Shown: positions 1 to 8,200, counted from the stretch's first letter. The stretch is DNA of 17,998 nt from an uncultured Clostridia bacterium (GCA_947629295.1 CANRDH010000016.1:1-17998); one strand, 5' to 3'. The notes: generated by a model from the letters alone, not told the origin. Numbers and translations are program-made.

Positions 1-690
1 CTTGGTCTTTTCTATGGCGGCGGCTTCGAGCAGCTTGGCAAACAGGCACTCGGTGTTGTTTCGGTAGGCGGATATACAGCTGTGATGATGTTTATTATTT
101 TCTTTGTTATTAAGCATACCATCGGTCTGCGTGCATCAAGAAAAGAAGAAGTGCGTGGTCTTGACCTTACAGAACATGGTCTTTCAAGTTCTTATGCAGA
201 CTTTATGCCTGTTCCGCAAGTTCTTACCGGTGAAAAGGATGACGATGAATATGCTCCCGGCAATGTTCCGCCTGAGAAGGCAGTTGAAGTTAAGCTTTCG
301 GCCGGTGTGAACAAAGCATCTACCTCTGACGGAGTTAAGTTTACCAATATCCGTATTATAACAAAGCAGAGCAAGTTCTCAGAGCTTAACACGGCACTCT
401 CGGAGATTGGTATTACAGGTATGACTGTAACGCAAGTTCTCGGCTGTGGTGTACAGAAGGGTAAGACTGAATATTATCGTGGTGTAGAGGTTGAAATGAA
501 TCTTCTTCCGAAGATCCAGGTTGATATTGTAGTATGTAAGATACCTGTTAAGAAAGTAGTTGATACTGCAGTTAAAACACTTTATACCGGACATATCGGT
601 GATGGTAAAATATTCATTTATGATGTTGAGGATATAGTAAAGGTTCGTACAGGTGATACTGGTATGGAGGCTTTACAGGATACAAATTAA
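1..690 (+). CDS. Ammonium transporter fused to a C-terminal P-II (GlnK-like) domain, 5' partial
   Basis: The frame is open from base 1, so the transporter N-terminus lies outside the window; 229 codons are visible. Residues 1-45 are the end of an Amt channel: a GLFYGGGFEQLG stretch, the last membrane helix and a cytoplasmic tail containing EHG. An acidic linker of about 50 residues follows. From about nt 334 a full P-II domain runs to the stop. It shows GMTV, a T-loop with QKGKTEYYRG (the Tyr before RG is the classical uridylylation position), LLPK, and a C-terminal TGHIGDGKIF and VRTG. Amt proteins import ammonium, and P-II proteins bind ATP/ADP and 2-oxoglutarate and plug the channel. Here gate and channel are one polypeptide. 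The domain assignment is secure; whether the Tyr is modified in this organism is unknown. Confidence 0.93.
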   Translation, partial: LGLFYGGGFEQLGKQALGVVSVGGYTAVMMFIIFFVIKHTIGLRASRKEEVRGLDLTEHGLSSSYADFMPVPQVLTGEKDDDEYAPGNVPPEKAVEVKLSAGVNKASTSDGVKFTNIRIITKQSKFSELNTALSEIGITGMTVTQVLGCGVQKGKTEYYRGVEVEMNLLPKIQVDIVVCKIPVKKVVDTAVKTLYTGHIGDGKIFIYDVEDIVKVRTGDTGMEALQDTN

Positions 691-730
691 TTAAGAAATA
701 GGGAAAGAAAAGAGTACTATGAGAAAAGGC

Positions 731-760
731 GACCGCACGGCTAATCCGTGCGGTCGTTTG
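731..760 (+). terminator. Hairpin terminator after the amt-P-II gene
   Basis: A perfect 10-bp inverted repeat (gaccgcacgg / ccgtgcggtc, 5-nt loop ctaat) lies 41 nt after the stop codon. The downstream T-run on the plus strand is weak (gttt). An A-run lies on the upstream side, so the minus strand would have the better T-tract. It is most likely the end of the amt transcript, and it separates it from the ctsR promoter. Confidence 0.6.
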
Positions 761-856
761 AGCTGTGTGTGGGAAATACTTAAAAAATATTATATTTGCG
801 AGGAAATACGAGAAATCAAGAGTAAATGGAAGGAAACAGGTGATTTTAATAATTAT

Positions 857-873
857 TTTGACTTTATTTGACT
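857..873 (-). promoter_or_regulatory. CtsR box 1
   Basis: The plus strand reads TTTGACT-tta-TTTGACT, the exact reverse complement of the CtsR heptad direct repeat RGTCAAA-NAN-RGTCAAA. It lies just upstream of the -35 of the ctsR promoter and shares its last base with box 2. Confidence 0.88.
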
Positions 874-889
874 TTGACTTTATTTGACC
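873..889 (-). promoter_or_regulatory. CtsR box 2, overlapping the -35
   Basis: TTTGACT-tta-TTTGACC is a second perfect CtsR heptad pair in the same orientation as box 1. The -35 hexamer of the ctsR promoter (874-879) lies inside its first heptad, so a bound CtsR dimer should block RNA polymerase. Confidence 0.9.
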
Positions 890-902
890 TTAATTTTATA
901 AT
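874..902 (+). promoter_or_regulatory. SigA-type promoter of the ctsR-mcsA-mcsB-clpC operon
   Basis: The -35 is TTGACT (874-879) and the -10 is a consensus TATAAT (897-902), with exactly 17 bp between them. This predicts transcription starting near 909. The -35 is embedded in CtsR box 2, and box 3 covers the initially transcribed region. No CIRCE element or SigB-type promoter was seen. Confidence 0.88.
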
Positions 903-913
903 AATAACTGTAA

Positions 914-930
914 AGTCAAAGAAAGTCAAA
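914..930 (+). promoter_or_regulatory. CtsR box 3, downstream of the -10
   Basis: AGTCAAA-gaa-AGTCAAA is a perfect CtsR heptad repeat in the orientation opposite to boxes 1 and 2. It lies just after the predicted transcription start and 20 nt before the ctsR start codon. Confidence 0.9.
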
Positions 931-950
931 GATAAATAAGAGGTGATACG

Positions 951-1409
951 ATGAAGATAAGTGATCTTGTTGCCGAATATATAGTAAGAATGCTTGATGA
1001 AAGCGGCGGTAATGCGGAAATCAAAAGAAATGAGCTTGCAAACCTTTTAGGTTGCGTGCCAAGTCAGATCAACTACGTTATTACGTCACGTTTCACACCG
1101 GAACAGGGGTATATTGTAGAGAGCAGACGAGGAGGGGGAGGATACATTAGAATAACCCGTGTGACTACGGACAGGCGGGTTGCGATTATGCATATCGTAA
1201 ATTCGATAGGAGACAGCATATCATCATCCACGGCGGATATAATACTGAGAAATATGCTTTCACAGAATATGCTGTCGGAATATGACTTTGCCCTTATATC
1301 CTCAGCAATGTCGGATAAAGTATATTCGGGGGTAACAAAGGAGCAAAGGGATATGCTCAGGGCATCCGTTATGAAAAATATGCTTATGACACTGATAGTA
1401 ATAAATTAA
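951..1409 (+). CDS. ctsR: CtsR, transcriptional repressor of class III heat-shock genes
   Basis: This 152-residue protein has the usual CtsR length (about 150). It is a winged helix-turn-helix dimer that represses clp genes by binding tandem heptads, three of which lie directly upstream, so it is autoregulated. The helix-turn-helix covers about residues 27-48. The wing is RRGGGGYIRI (59-68), whose glycine tetrad is the heat sensor and whose preceding Arg (R60) corresponds to the DNA-contacting Arg that McsB phosphorylates in Bacillaceae. The C-terminal half (about 75-152) is the helical dimerisation domain, the part recognised for ClpC degradation. The start is an ATG preceded by aagaggtg at 938-945. 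It is the first gene of a four-gene operon; mcsA begins 18 nt after its stop. Confidence 0.97.
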   Translation: MKISDLVAEYIVRMLDESGGNAEIKRNELANLLGCVPSQINYVITSRFTPEQGYIVESRRGGGGYIRITRVTTDRRVAIMHIVNSIGDSISSSTADIILRNMLSQNMLSEYDFALISSAMSDKVYSGVTKEQRDMLRASVMKNMLMTLIVIN

Positions 1410-1414
1410 AAAAT

Positions 1415-1420
1415 GGGAGG
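1415..1420 (+). promoter_or_regulatory. Ribosome binding site that fixes the mcsA start
   Basis: The gggagg at 1415-1420 is 7 nt before the ATG at 1428. The alternative in-frame ATG at 1413 overlaps this site and cannot be served by it. Confidence 0.8.
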
Positions 1421-1427
1421 TAATATT

Positions 1428-1952
1428 ATGTTATGTCAATCATGTGAGAAAAGGCAGGCTACGACACATATCAAAACTATACTTAACGGCGAGCTCAAGG
1501 AATTTAACCTTTGCCCCGAATGTGCGGCAAAGCTCGGATACGGTTCATTTTTCGGGGATTTCGGCTTTGACCTTGATAAGCTTTTCGGAAGCTTTATGGA
1601 AAGCTTCGGAACAACAAAAACCTCAAAGCGCTGTAAATTCTGCGGAAGCAGCTTTGAGGATATAGCAAAATCGGGAAAGGTCGGATGCGCACAATGCTAC
1701 GATGAATTTTATGAGGAGCTTCTTCCTTCAATTCAGAGGATACACGGAAGAACAAGCCATGCGGGAAAGCTGGCGCGTTCGGCAGGTGCTGAGGTTAAAA
1801 TTCAGAATGAAATGGCTCAATGCCGTTATGAACTTGAAGAGGCAATAAAGGCACAGGAATTTGAAAAGGCTGCGGAGCTCAGAGACCGCATAAGTGAGCT
1901 TAAAAAAAGTCTTGATGAAACAAAAAACAATAAGCCGGGAAAGGAAGGATAA
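1428..1952 (+). CDS. mcsA: McsA, zinc-binding activator of the McsB arginine kinase
   Basis: This 174-residue protein carries four CxxC motifs: CQSC (3-6), CPEC (29-32), CKFC (69-72) and CAQC (87-90), forming two zinc-binding pairs. A UVR coiled-coil motif sits at the C-terminus (about 133-162, ELEEAIKAQEFEKAAELRD core). This is the standard McsA architecture and length. In Firmicutes McsA binds and activates McsB and helps couple it to ClpC, and the zinc clusters respond to metal and thiol stress. The start at 1428 is preferred because its Shine-Dalgarno site is ideally spaced and the protein then begins MLCQSC, the family N-terminus. It lies between ctsR and mcsB, with only 2 nt before the mcsB start. 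Confidence 0.95.
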   Translation: MLCQSCEKRQATTHIKTILNGELKEFNLCPECAAKLGYGSFFGDFGFDLDKLFGSFMESFGTTKTSKRCKFCGSSFEDIAKSGKVGCAQCYDEFYEELLPSIQRIHGRTSHAGKLARSAGAEVKIQNEMAQCRYELEEAIKAQEFEKAAELRDRISELKKSLDETKNNKPGKEG

Positions 1953-1954
1953 TT

Positions 1955-3010
1955 ATGAGTGAGAAAATAGCTCAATACAAGGATGTAAGCGATGTTGTAA
2001 TCAGCACGAGGATCAGGTTTGCAAGAAATCTCAAAGATTATCCGTTTCCGTGCAGGATGAATACCGAGAAGAAATGCCGTGTGGCAACAACCGTAAAGGA
2101 AGCCGCACTCGGAGGTCACAGCGCAATTTCCGACAGGTTCCGTTATATACAGATGTCTGAGCTTACACAGGAGGAAGCTGTTTCACTTGTTGAAAGACAT
2201 CTTGTAAGTCCTGAATTTATATCCGACAGGGAGGGCAGGGGACTTTTGCTTCTGGATGATGAATCAGTAAGCATAATGATAAATGAGGAGGATCATATAC
2301 GTATACAGGTTATCCGTCCGAATATGGATCTTGACGGTGCATATGACCTTGCGGATAAGGTTGATACACTTTTTGATGAGCAGCTTAATTTTGCCTTCAA
2401 TGATAAGCTCGGATATCTGACTCAATGTCCGACAAATATCGGAACAGGTATGAGAGCTTCACTTATGCTTCATCTTCCGGCTCTGAGAGAAAGCGGAGCT
2501 ATGAGCAAAATCAGTTCGTCACTTGCAAAGTTAGGTCTTGTCATCCGCGGAATGTACGGAGAGGGCTCCGATTCGAAGGGCTCTGTCTACCAGCTTTCAA
2601 ATCAGGTGACGCTTGGAATATCGGAAAAGGAAGCTATCAATAATCTTAGAGATATTGCTCTCCAGCTTATCGCACAGGAAAGAGCGGCAAGAGAAGCTAT
2701 GTCGGCAGAGGACGAGGTTCTTGACAATATATACCGTGCCTTCGGTATACTCCGATACGCTAAGCTTCTCAGCAATGACGAGTGTATGAAGCTGCTTTCA
2801 TATCTGCGCTTCGGTATTGAAATAGGAATATTTGATAATATAGACTTTGATACAGTGAATAATCTTATGGTAGAGGTACAGCCTGCAACGCTTATGAAAA
2901 ACATCGGAAAAAAGCTTACTGCGAGGGAAAGAGACCGTATTCGTGCTGAGGTTGTCCGTACTGCGCTTATGAGAAAGCAGGTTCCTGCAAACAGAAGACT
3001 TCAGAATTAA
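1955..3010 (+). CDS. mcsB: McsB, protein-arginine kinase
   Basis: The protein has 351 residues, normal for the family. McsB is related to phosphagen (creatine/arginine) kinases but phosphorylates arginines in proteins, marking them for ClpC-ClpP and inactivating CtsR. Visible motifs in order: STRIRFARN (17-25), the nucleotide-site NEEDHIRIQ (110-118), CPTNIGTG (158-165, with the active-site Cys C158), RGMYGEGS (198-205), and RDRIRA (326-331), which matches the RDxxRA phosphoarginine-sensing site of the C-terminal domain. All key residues look intact. The Shine-Dalgarno aaggaagg (1941-1948) is inside the end of mcsA, implying translational coupling. No cognate arginine phosphatase (YwlE) gene is in the window. 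Confidence 0.97.
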   Translation: MSEKIAQYKDVSDVVISTRIRFARNLKDYPFPCRMNTEKKCRVATTVKEAALGGHSAISDRFRYIQMSELTQEEAVSLVERHLVSPEFISDREGRGLLLLDDESVSIMINEEDHIRIQVIRPNMDLDGAYDLADKVDTLFDEQLNFAFNDKLGYLTQCPTNIGTGMRASLMLHLPALRESGAMSKISSSLAKLGLVIRGMYGEGSDSKGSVYQLSNQVTLGISEKEAINNLRDIALQLIAQERAAREAMSAEDEVLDNIYRAFGILRYAKLLSNDECMKLLSYLRFGIEIGIFDNIDFDTVNNLMVEVQPATLMKNIGKKLTARERDRIRAEVVRTALMRKQVPANRRLQN

Positions 3011-3051
3011 ATAATATCTGACAGCAAAAGAATTATAAGGGAGGCAGTTAT

Positions 3052-5493
3052 ATGTTTAAATTCAACGGTTTTACGGAAAAGGCAAACAAATCCATAAATA
3101 CAGCCATACTTCTTGCGGAAGAAATGGGACATAATTATATCGGCAGTGAACATATTCTTCTCGGTCTTCTTAAGGAGGAGGGAAGTGCCGCAAGTAATAT
3201 ACTCGAAAAAGCGGGGGTTAAATATGAGAGTGTTGAGAATCTTATAAAGGAAACTGAAGGGACGGGAACCCCGATATCAGGTCTGACTCCTGAGCAGTTT
3301 ACCCCACGTACAAAAAGACTTGTCCAGATGGCTGTGAGTGAGGCTGCAAGAATGAACAGCAGCTATGTCGGAACAGAGCACCTTCTCCTTGCGCTTATCG
3401 CCGACAGCGGCAGCTATGCCAATCATTTTATAACGCAGGCCGGCGGGTCTAAGGACAGCATTATTTCATCAATACGCGAGCTTTTCGGTTCTCAGGAAAG
3501 CGAGCAAAGGACGTCGGGGACCTTTCGGCAAAGCAAAGATGCCGCTCTCGATAAATACGGCAGGGATCTTACCAAAGAAGCCGAAAAGGGAAATATAGAC
3601 CCCGTTATAGGAAGACGGGATGAAATTGACAGAGTAATACAGATACTGTCTCGCCGTACAAAGAATAATCCCTGTCTTATCGGTGAACCGGGTGTGGGAA
3701 AAACTGCGGTTGCAGAAGGTCTTGCGCTTAAGATAGTTTCCGGTGATGTACCGGAGCCTCTTAAGAATAAAAGGATCATTTCGCTTGACCTTACCGGTAT
3801 GGTTGCGGGAGCAAAATACAGAGGAGATTTTGAGGAAAGAATAACCTCAGTTATTGATGAAGTCAAAAAATCGGATAATATAATCCTGTTTATTGACGAG
3901 CTTCATACAATAATAGGCTCAGGCTCTGCGGAGGGTTCGGCTGATGCGGCTAACATTCTTAAGCCGTCGCTTGCAAGGGGAGATTTTCAGGTAATCGGTG
4001 CGACAACTATAAATGAATACCGCAAATATATAGAAAAGGATGCGGCACTTGAACGTCGTTTCCAGCCTGTAAATGTCGGTGAGCCGACGGAGGAGGAAGC
4101 AGAGGAGATACTGAAGGGTCTGCGTGACAAATACGAGGCGCACCATAAGGTGAAAATCACAGACGAGGCTATTGATGCCGCTGTCAAGCTTTCGTCAAGG
4201 TATATTGCAGACCGTTACCTTCCCGATAAGGCAATCGACCTTATTGATGAAGCGGCTTCAAGAGTAAGGCTAAGGGCATATACGGCTCCCGATGACCTTC
4301 AGGAGCTTGAAGCGCATATCAAGGAGCTTGAAAAGGAGAAATCCGAGGCGGTTAATACTCAGGATTTTGAGCGTGCCGCAAAGGTTCGTGACGAACAGAA
4401 AAAGCTCAAAGCGGAGCTTGAGGAAAAGCGTGAGGAATGGGAAAGAAAGAATGCCCGCCGTGACGGTGAGGTAACCCCGGAGGATATAGCGGAAATCGTA
4501 TCAGGCTGGACAGGCGTGCCTGTTGTGCAGCTGACAGAGGAGGAAAGTCAAAGACTTCTCAAGCTTGAAAGTATCCTGCACGAAAGAATAATCGGACAGG
4601 ACGAAGCGGTTTCTTCAGTTGCAAAGGCTATACGCAGGGGCAGAGTTGGTCTTAAGGATCCTAAAAGACCCGTTGGCTCATTTATATTCCTCGGTCCTAC
4701 GGGCGTAGGCAAAACGGAGCTTTGCAAGGCACTTGCCGCCGCTATGTTCGGCGATGAAAATGCAATGATACGCTTTGATATGTCGGAATATATGGAAAAG
4801 CACACAGTATCCAAGCTTATCGGTTCGCCTCCGGGTTATGTCGGCTATGATGAGGGAGGACAGCTTACGGAATGTGTTCGCCGCAGACCGTATTCGGTGC
4901 TTTTATTCGACGAAATCGAAAAGGCTCACCCCGATGTATTCAATATGCTCCTTCAGATTCTCGATGAGGGCAGACTTACGGATTCACAGGGAAGGCATGT
5001 CAATTTCCGTAATACGGTTATAATTATGACCTCGAACGTAGGTGCAAGACTCATAACGGAAAAGCAGAAAAGTCTTGGCTTCCATGGCGGTGACGATAAG
5101 TCTGACAAGAATGAGGACGAGATTAAGCAGGCAGTACTCGGAGAGCTTAAGCAGTTGTTTAAACCCGAATTTCTTAACAGAGTTGATGACATAATCGTAT
5201 TCAATAAGTTAAGTGAGGAGGATATCAAGAATATTGCGAAAAATCTGCTTGAAAATCTTAAGGGCAGACTTTCCGAGCTTGATGTCAGGGCAGAATTTAC
5301 GGATGCTGCCGTCAGTGCGGTATCGAAGGAAGGTTTCGATGAGCTTTACGGAGCGCGTCCGCTGAAGAGGGCTATTATGTCAGGGATTGAGGATCCTATT
5401 TCCGAAAAAATGCTTGAGGGAACAATAAAAGGCGGAAAGACTGTTACAATCGATTACAGGGACGGCAGGCTGTGCTTTGATGTGAGCGAATAG
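3052..5493 (+). CDS. clpC: ClpC, Hsp100/AAA+ unfoldase of the ClpCP protease
   Basis: At 813 residues this is a full-length ClpC. Two Clp_N repeats occupy about 1-145 (adaptor and phosphoarginine docking). D1 has Walker A GEPGVGKT (211-218) and Walker B ILFIDE (278-283). The middle coiled coil with a UVR-like segment spans about 410-465. D2 has Walker A GPTGVGKT (548-555), a GYVG pore loop (595-598) and Walker B LLFDE (617-621). An LGF tripeptide (675-677) matches the ClpP-docking loop, so it should work with ClpP, which is not encoded here. The ATG is preceded by aagggagg. It is the last clear gene of the CtsR operon. The UVR segments in both ClpC and McsA are the usual basis for their partnership. 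Confidence 0.97.
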   Translation: MFKFNGFTEKANKSINTAILLAEEMGHNYIGSEHILLGLLKEEGSAASNILEKAGVKYESVENLIKETEGTGTPISGLTPEQFTPRTKRLVQMAVSEAARMNSSYVGTEHLLLALIADSGSYANHFITQAGGSKDSIISSIRELFGSQESEQRTSGTFRQSKDAALDKYGRDLTKEAEKGNIDPVIGRRDEIDRVIQILSRRTKNNPCLIGEPGVGKTAVAEGLALKIVSGDVPEPLKNKRIISLDLTGMVAGAKYRGDFEERITSVIDEVKKSDNIILFIDELHTIIGSGSAEGSADAANILKPSLARGDFQVIGATTINEYRKYIEKDAALERRFQPVNVGEPTEEEAEEILKGLRDKYEAHHKVKITDEAIDAAVKLSSRYIADRYLPDKAIDLIDEAASRVRLRAYTAPDDLQELEAHIKELEKEKSEAVNTQDFERAAKVRDEQKKLKAELEEKREEWERKNARRDGEVTPEDIAEIVSGWTGVPVVQLTEEESQRLLKLESILHERIIGQDEAVSSVAKAIRRGRVGLKDPKRPVGSFIFLGPTGVGKTELCKALAAAMFGDENAMIRFDMSEYMEKHTVSKLIGSPPGYVGYDEGGQLTECVRRRPYSVLLFDEIEKAHPDVFNMLLQILDEGRLTDSQGRHVNFRNTVIIMTSNVGARLITEKQKSLGFHGGDDKSDKNEDEIKQAVLGELKQLFKPEFLNRVDDIIVFNKLSEEDIKNIAKNLLENLKGRLSELDVRAEFTDAAVSAVSKEGFDELYGARPLKRAIMSGIEDPISEKMLEGTIKGGKTVTIDYRDGRLCFDVSE

Positions 5494-5602
5494 GGATAAT
5501 ACTCGTAAAAAAGAGAAAAGCTTCCATATTCATACCGTGTTCATAAATATATAGTAGACTGATAAAAAGGATTGCTGTACGGAATACAGAAATGACTTTA
5601 TT

Positions 5603-5609
5603 AAGGTGG
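5603..5609 (+). promoter_or_regulatory. Ribosome binding site that fixes the ispF start
   Basis: The aaggtgg at 5603-5609 lies 8 nt before the ATG at 5618. The in-frame GTG at 5606 is inside this site and is therefore not the start. Confidence 0.75.
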
Positions 5610-5617
5610 CTGGTATT

Positions 5618-6100
5618 ATGAATTTCAGGATCGGACACGGATATGACGTGCATCGTTATGCGTCGGGAAGAAGACTCATTCTCGGAGGGGTGGATATACC
5701 TTTCGGAAAAGGTCTTGCCGGACATTCAGATGCTGATGTTGCGGTTCATGCTGTTATGGACGCTCTTCTGGGAGCTGCGGCTCTGGGGGATATAGGACTG
5801 CATTTTCCTGATAATGACAACAAATATAAGGGTGCTGACAGTCTTAAGCTTCTTGAATATGTATGTATGCTTATACGTGAGAATGAATATGAGATATCCA
5901 ATGTGGACTCCACGATAGTGGCTCAGGCACCGAAGCTTAAACCGTACATTACTGAGATGCGGCTCAATATTGCAAGGGCTATGAATGTTGATATAACTCA
6001 GGTTAGTGTAAAGGCGACCACAGAGGAAAGGCTTGGATTTACCGGGCATCTTGAAGGAATAGCGGCACATAGTGTTGCACTGATTTATAAACGCAAATAG
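5618..6100 (+). CDS. ispF: IspF, 2-C-methyl-D-erythritol 2,4-cyclodiphosphate synthase
   Basis: IspF converts CDP-methylerythritol 2-phosphate to the 2,4-cyclodiphosphate with release of CMP, the fifth step of the MEP isoprenoid pathway. It acts as a cytosolic trimer. From the ATG the protein has 160 residues, typical of the family. It begins with GHGYDVHRY (6-14), giving metal ligands D10 and H12; the third, H44, is in the GHSDADVAVH segment. The C-terminal VKATTEERLGFTG (131-143) is the CDP-binding and trimer-core motif. ispD, often adjacent or fused, is not in the window. The 124 nt between clpC and this gene show no convincing terminator. A weak promoter-like TATAGT is present at 5550-5555, so transcription may be partly read-through from clpC. 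Confidence 0.97.
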   Translation: MNFRIGHGYDVHRYASGRRLILGGVDIPFGKGLAGHSDADVAVHAVMDALLGAAALGDIGLHFPDNDNKYKGADSLKLLEYVCMLIRENEYEISNVDSTIVAQAPKLKPYITEMRLNIARAMNVDITQVSVKATTEERLGFTGHLEGIAAHSVALIYKRK

Positions 6101-6176
6101 ATTTTCCACCTATGAGACGGCGGCGGATCTGCCTGCCAAAGCAAGGCTTTCAAAAGTCGAGTTGTATAAAAACTGC

Positions 6177-6213
6177 AAAAAGCACCTGTCATAATGGTGA
6201 CGGGTGCTTTTTT
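6177..6213. terminator. Strong bidirectional rho-independent terminator
   Basis: The stem agcacctgtc (6181-6190) pairs with gacgggtgct (6199-6208), with one G-T wobble and an 8-nt loop. It has an A-run before it and six Ts after it, so it works in both directions. It separates the converging ispF (plus) and glycosyltransferase (minus) genes. Confidence 0.88.
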
Positions 6214-6266
6214 ATGCGTCGTGCAATTACATTATGGGCGATTTGCAGGTTCTAAACTAATTATAT

Positions 6267-8012
6267 TTACCACACAATCGACAATGTATGCAGTGAATCA
6301 CAAACGAACATTGTAAAAGATGATATGCAAAATGCAGCTGTAAGTACAATGATTGATGTGCATAATATTTTAGATATTTTTCCTTTAAAGCTTTGCAGTT
6401 GTCTGACGGTAAGGGCGATAAATACTGCTCCGATAAATATAAGCGGCGAGGCATAACGAATATCCTCTGTGCAGGTATCGGGATATTTTATACAGAATAT
6501 ATAGTATGATAGAAGAATGGTAATATACGTTGCCGACAACATTATTTTATAAACAGGAGGCAAGGTATTCTTTTTTATAAGAATATATACCATACAAACA
6601 AAGGAAACTGTGCACAGAACAATTGCTATCCACAGAACTATGGAATCAATATGAAAGAATTTTTTTTCAAAATTCTCTGCCGAACATATATCGGATGAAG
6701 AAGACTTGATTAATGCCACAAGGGGATTATATTCATTATAACCGAAATCCCTGGTATGACTGGCTACAGCCGTTATATCAAACTGATGCGGGTTAAAATC
6801 AAACAGGCGCTGCATTATCGGAACGTGGATATAATTGGATGCCTCCATACTTTGCGGAATAAAACCAATAGGTACTCCGAATCTTATAAGGTTCCTTAAG
6901 CTCCAGTAAAGGGCAAGAGGTGCAGCAACACAAAGAAACACACACATTTGTCTGAACAGCTTCCAAAAGCTTTTGAATTCCTTTGATTTAAGATTTTCAA
7001 TAAGTGCGGCAATAAAAAGCACTGCTATCGGTATTGCGGCCATCCACACCGATAGCTTGGTCAGCATACCGAAGCCGAAGCACAGGGCGATCGTGATTAT
7101 ATTTTTCAATGTCCTGTTTTTATACCACCTGATTGAATGTAATATGCAAAGCATAATAAATAAGACTGAAAGCATATCATTGTTCATATAATTTGAAACC
7201 ATTACGAATGCAGGGGAGAAAGCCATTATTAATAAGACAATGAGCTGCGGTATTTTTGTAAGGTTAAATTCCTCGGCGATTTTTTTTGATGTGATAAATG
7301 TAAAGAGGAAATACAGGAGCGTGGGATATTGAAGATTATATGAGGCTGTTATGATATTTAAGCCTGACAGTGTTTGCAGTCGTAGAAATAACGCTTCAAT
7401 GTAGTAATGCAGAGGGGGATGGTAAAATTGCCATTTTTGCCTCGGGTCGAATTGGGCAGGAATGAAATTGTCATATATCTGACGAATATACCCAAGATGT
7501 CCCCAGTCAGAATTGACGCTTCCCAAATCCAGTTGTGTCCAGAACAGATTACTCAGTATAAAAAGCAGATGTACGGCAAAGCCGAGTCCGAATATTATTA
7601 CCGCAGCCTTTTCAAAGGACCACTTTTTCCTGATTGATATAAAAATAGATGTCACAAGCATGGCTGTTACGACAAAAACAAACGGTACAAGCGGGTTTCT
7701 GCCCTCAATATAACGATCATACGAAATTTTTGAAAAAGCATATACTGCGGCGAGTGTATAAAGCACACAAACTAAAACGGCCAAAATGAATCTTATATAA
7801 ATTTTATTTAGATTTTCAGTCTTACTTTTTGTTTTTTCGGAATAAATCAGATAGATGATGATAAGCGATGCCCCGAATACAATGGGAGAAATATAATTTA
7901 TAGGGAGAACTCCCTCAGTACTGAACCTTCCGAAAGTTAAAAAGAAAAATACCCAAGCTATAAAAACGCTTATATATGGGTGTTTTTTAATGTTCTGTTT
8001 TATTATCTCCAA
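6267..8012 (-). CDS. Polytopic membrane glycosyltransferase, GT-C fold (GT39/ArnT-PMT-like)
   Basis: This 581-residue protein has roughly a dozen hydrophobic segments spread over its whole length. After the first helices comes an exoplasmic-loop signature: an Asp (D169, in NSDWGHLGYI) followed by YHPPLHYY (197-204). This is the arrangement of lipid-phosphate-sugar-using enzymes such as PMT, ArnT and RgtA-type proteins. DIRY (517-520) near the C-terminus resembles the late RY motif of these families. It probably moves a sugar from a polyprenyl-phosphate donor to a surface glycan, lipid or protein; the acceptor cannot be told. The start is a TTG at 8012 with AAAGGA 9 nt before it; the next in-frame Met is residue 118, past several helices. 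The gene is visibly AT-richer than its flanks and faces the core operons. An uncharacterised membrane protein of similar fold is the alternative. Confidence 0.72.
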   Translation of the reverse strand: MEIIKQNIKKHPYISVFIAWVFFFLTFGRFSTEGVLPINYISPIVFGASLIIIYLIYSEKTKSKTENLNKIYIRFILAVLVCVLYTLAAVYAFSKISYDRYIEGRNPLVPFVFVVTAMLVTSIFISIRKKWSFEKAAVIIFGLGFAVHLLFILSNLFWTQLDLGSVNSDWGHLGYIRQIYDNFIPAQFDPRQKWQFYHPPLHYYIEALFLRLQTLSGLNIITASYNLQYPTLLYFLFTFITSKKIAEEFNLTKIPQLIVLLIMAFSPAFVMVSNYMNNDMLSVLFIMLCILHSIRWYKNRTLKNIITIALCFGFGMLTKLSVWMAAIPIAVLFIAALIENLKSKEFKSFWKLFRQMCVFLCVAAPLALYWSLRNLIRFGVPIGFIPQSMEASNYIHVPIMQRLFDFNPHQFDITAVASHTRDFGYNEYNPLVALIKSSSSDICSAENFEKKFFHIDSIVLWIAIVLCTVSFVCMVYILIKKNTLPPVYKIMLSATYITILLSYYIFCIKYPDTCTEDIRYASPLIFIGAVFIALTVRQLQSFKGKISKILCTSIIVLTAAFCISSFTMFVCDSLHTLSIVW

Positions 8013-8200
8013 TTTAATATGTCCTTTCTGTAAATTTGTGTAGATTTTTGTATAATTTCAGGCGTATGTGCAAAAGTAACTAAAACTTTTTCCATTAAGA
8101 ATTTTTTTAGGATAAATCCGCTATCTGTGCGTTTTATTGATTATTTTTCTTAACAGATTGTTTACTTTTGAGCCATTTTCTGTTCTTTATTGAATAATAT

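Noticed and set aside
1413..1415. ATG 1413 as mcsA start
   Set aside because: It overlaps the Shine-Dalgarno site of the ATG at 1428, which gives the family N-terminus MLCQSC.
5527..5555. Possible promoter before ispF (TATTCA, 17 bp, TATAGT)
   Set aside because: The -35 is poor and there is no extended -10; too weak to list as a feature.
6131..6150. Imperfect hairpin gcctgc/gcaaggc after ispF
   Set aside because: It has a bulge and only three following Ts; the terminator at 6177-6213 is far stronger.
6112..6255. Small plus-strand frame of 47 codons beginning MRRRR after ispF
   Set aside because: It runs straight through the strong terminator, has no ribosome site (the upstream bases read ccacct) and no recognisable feature.
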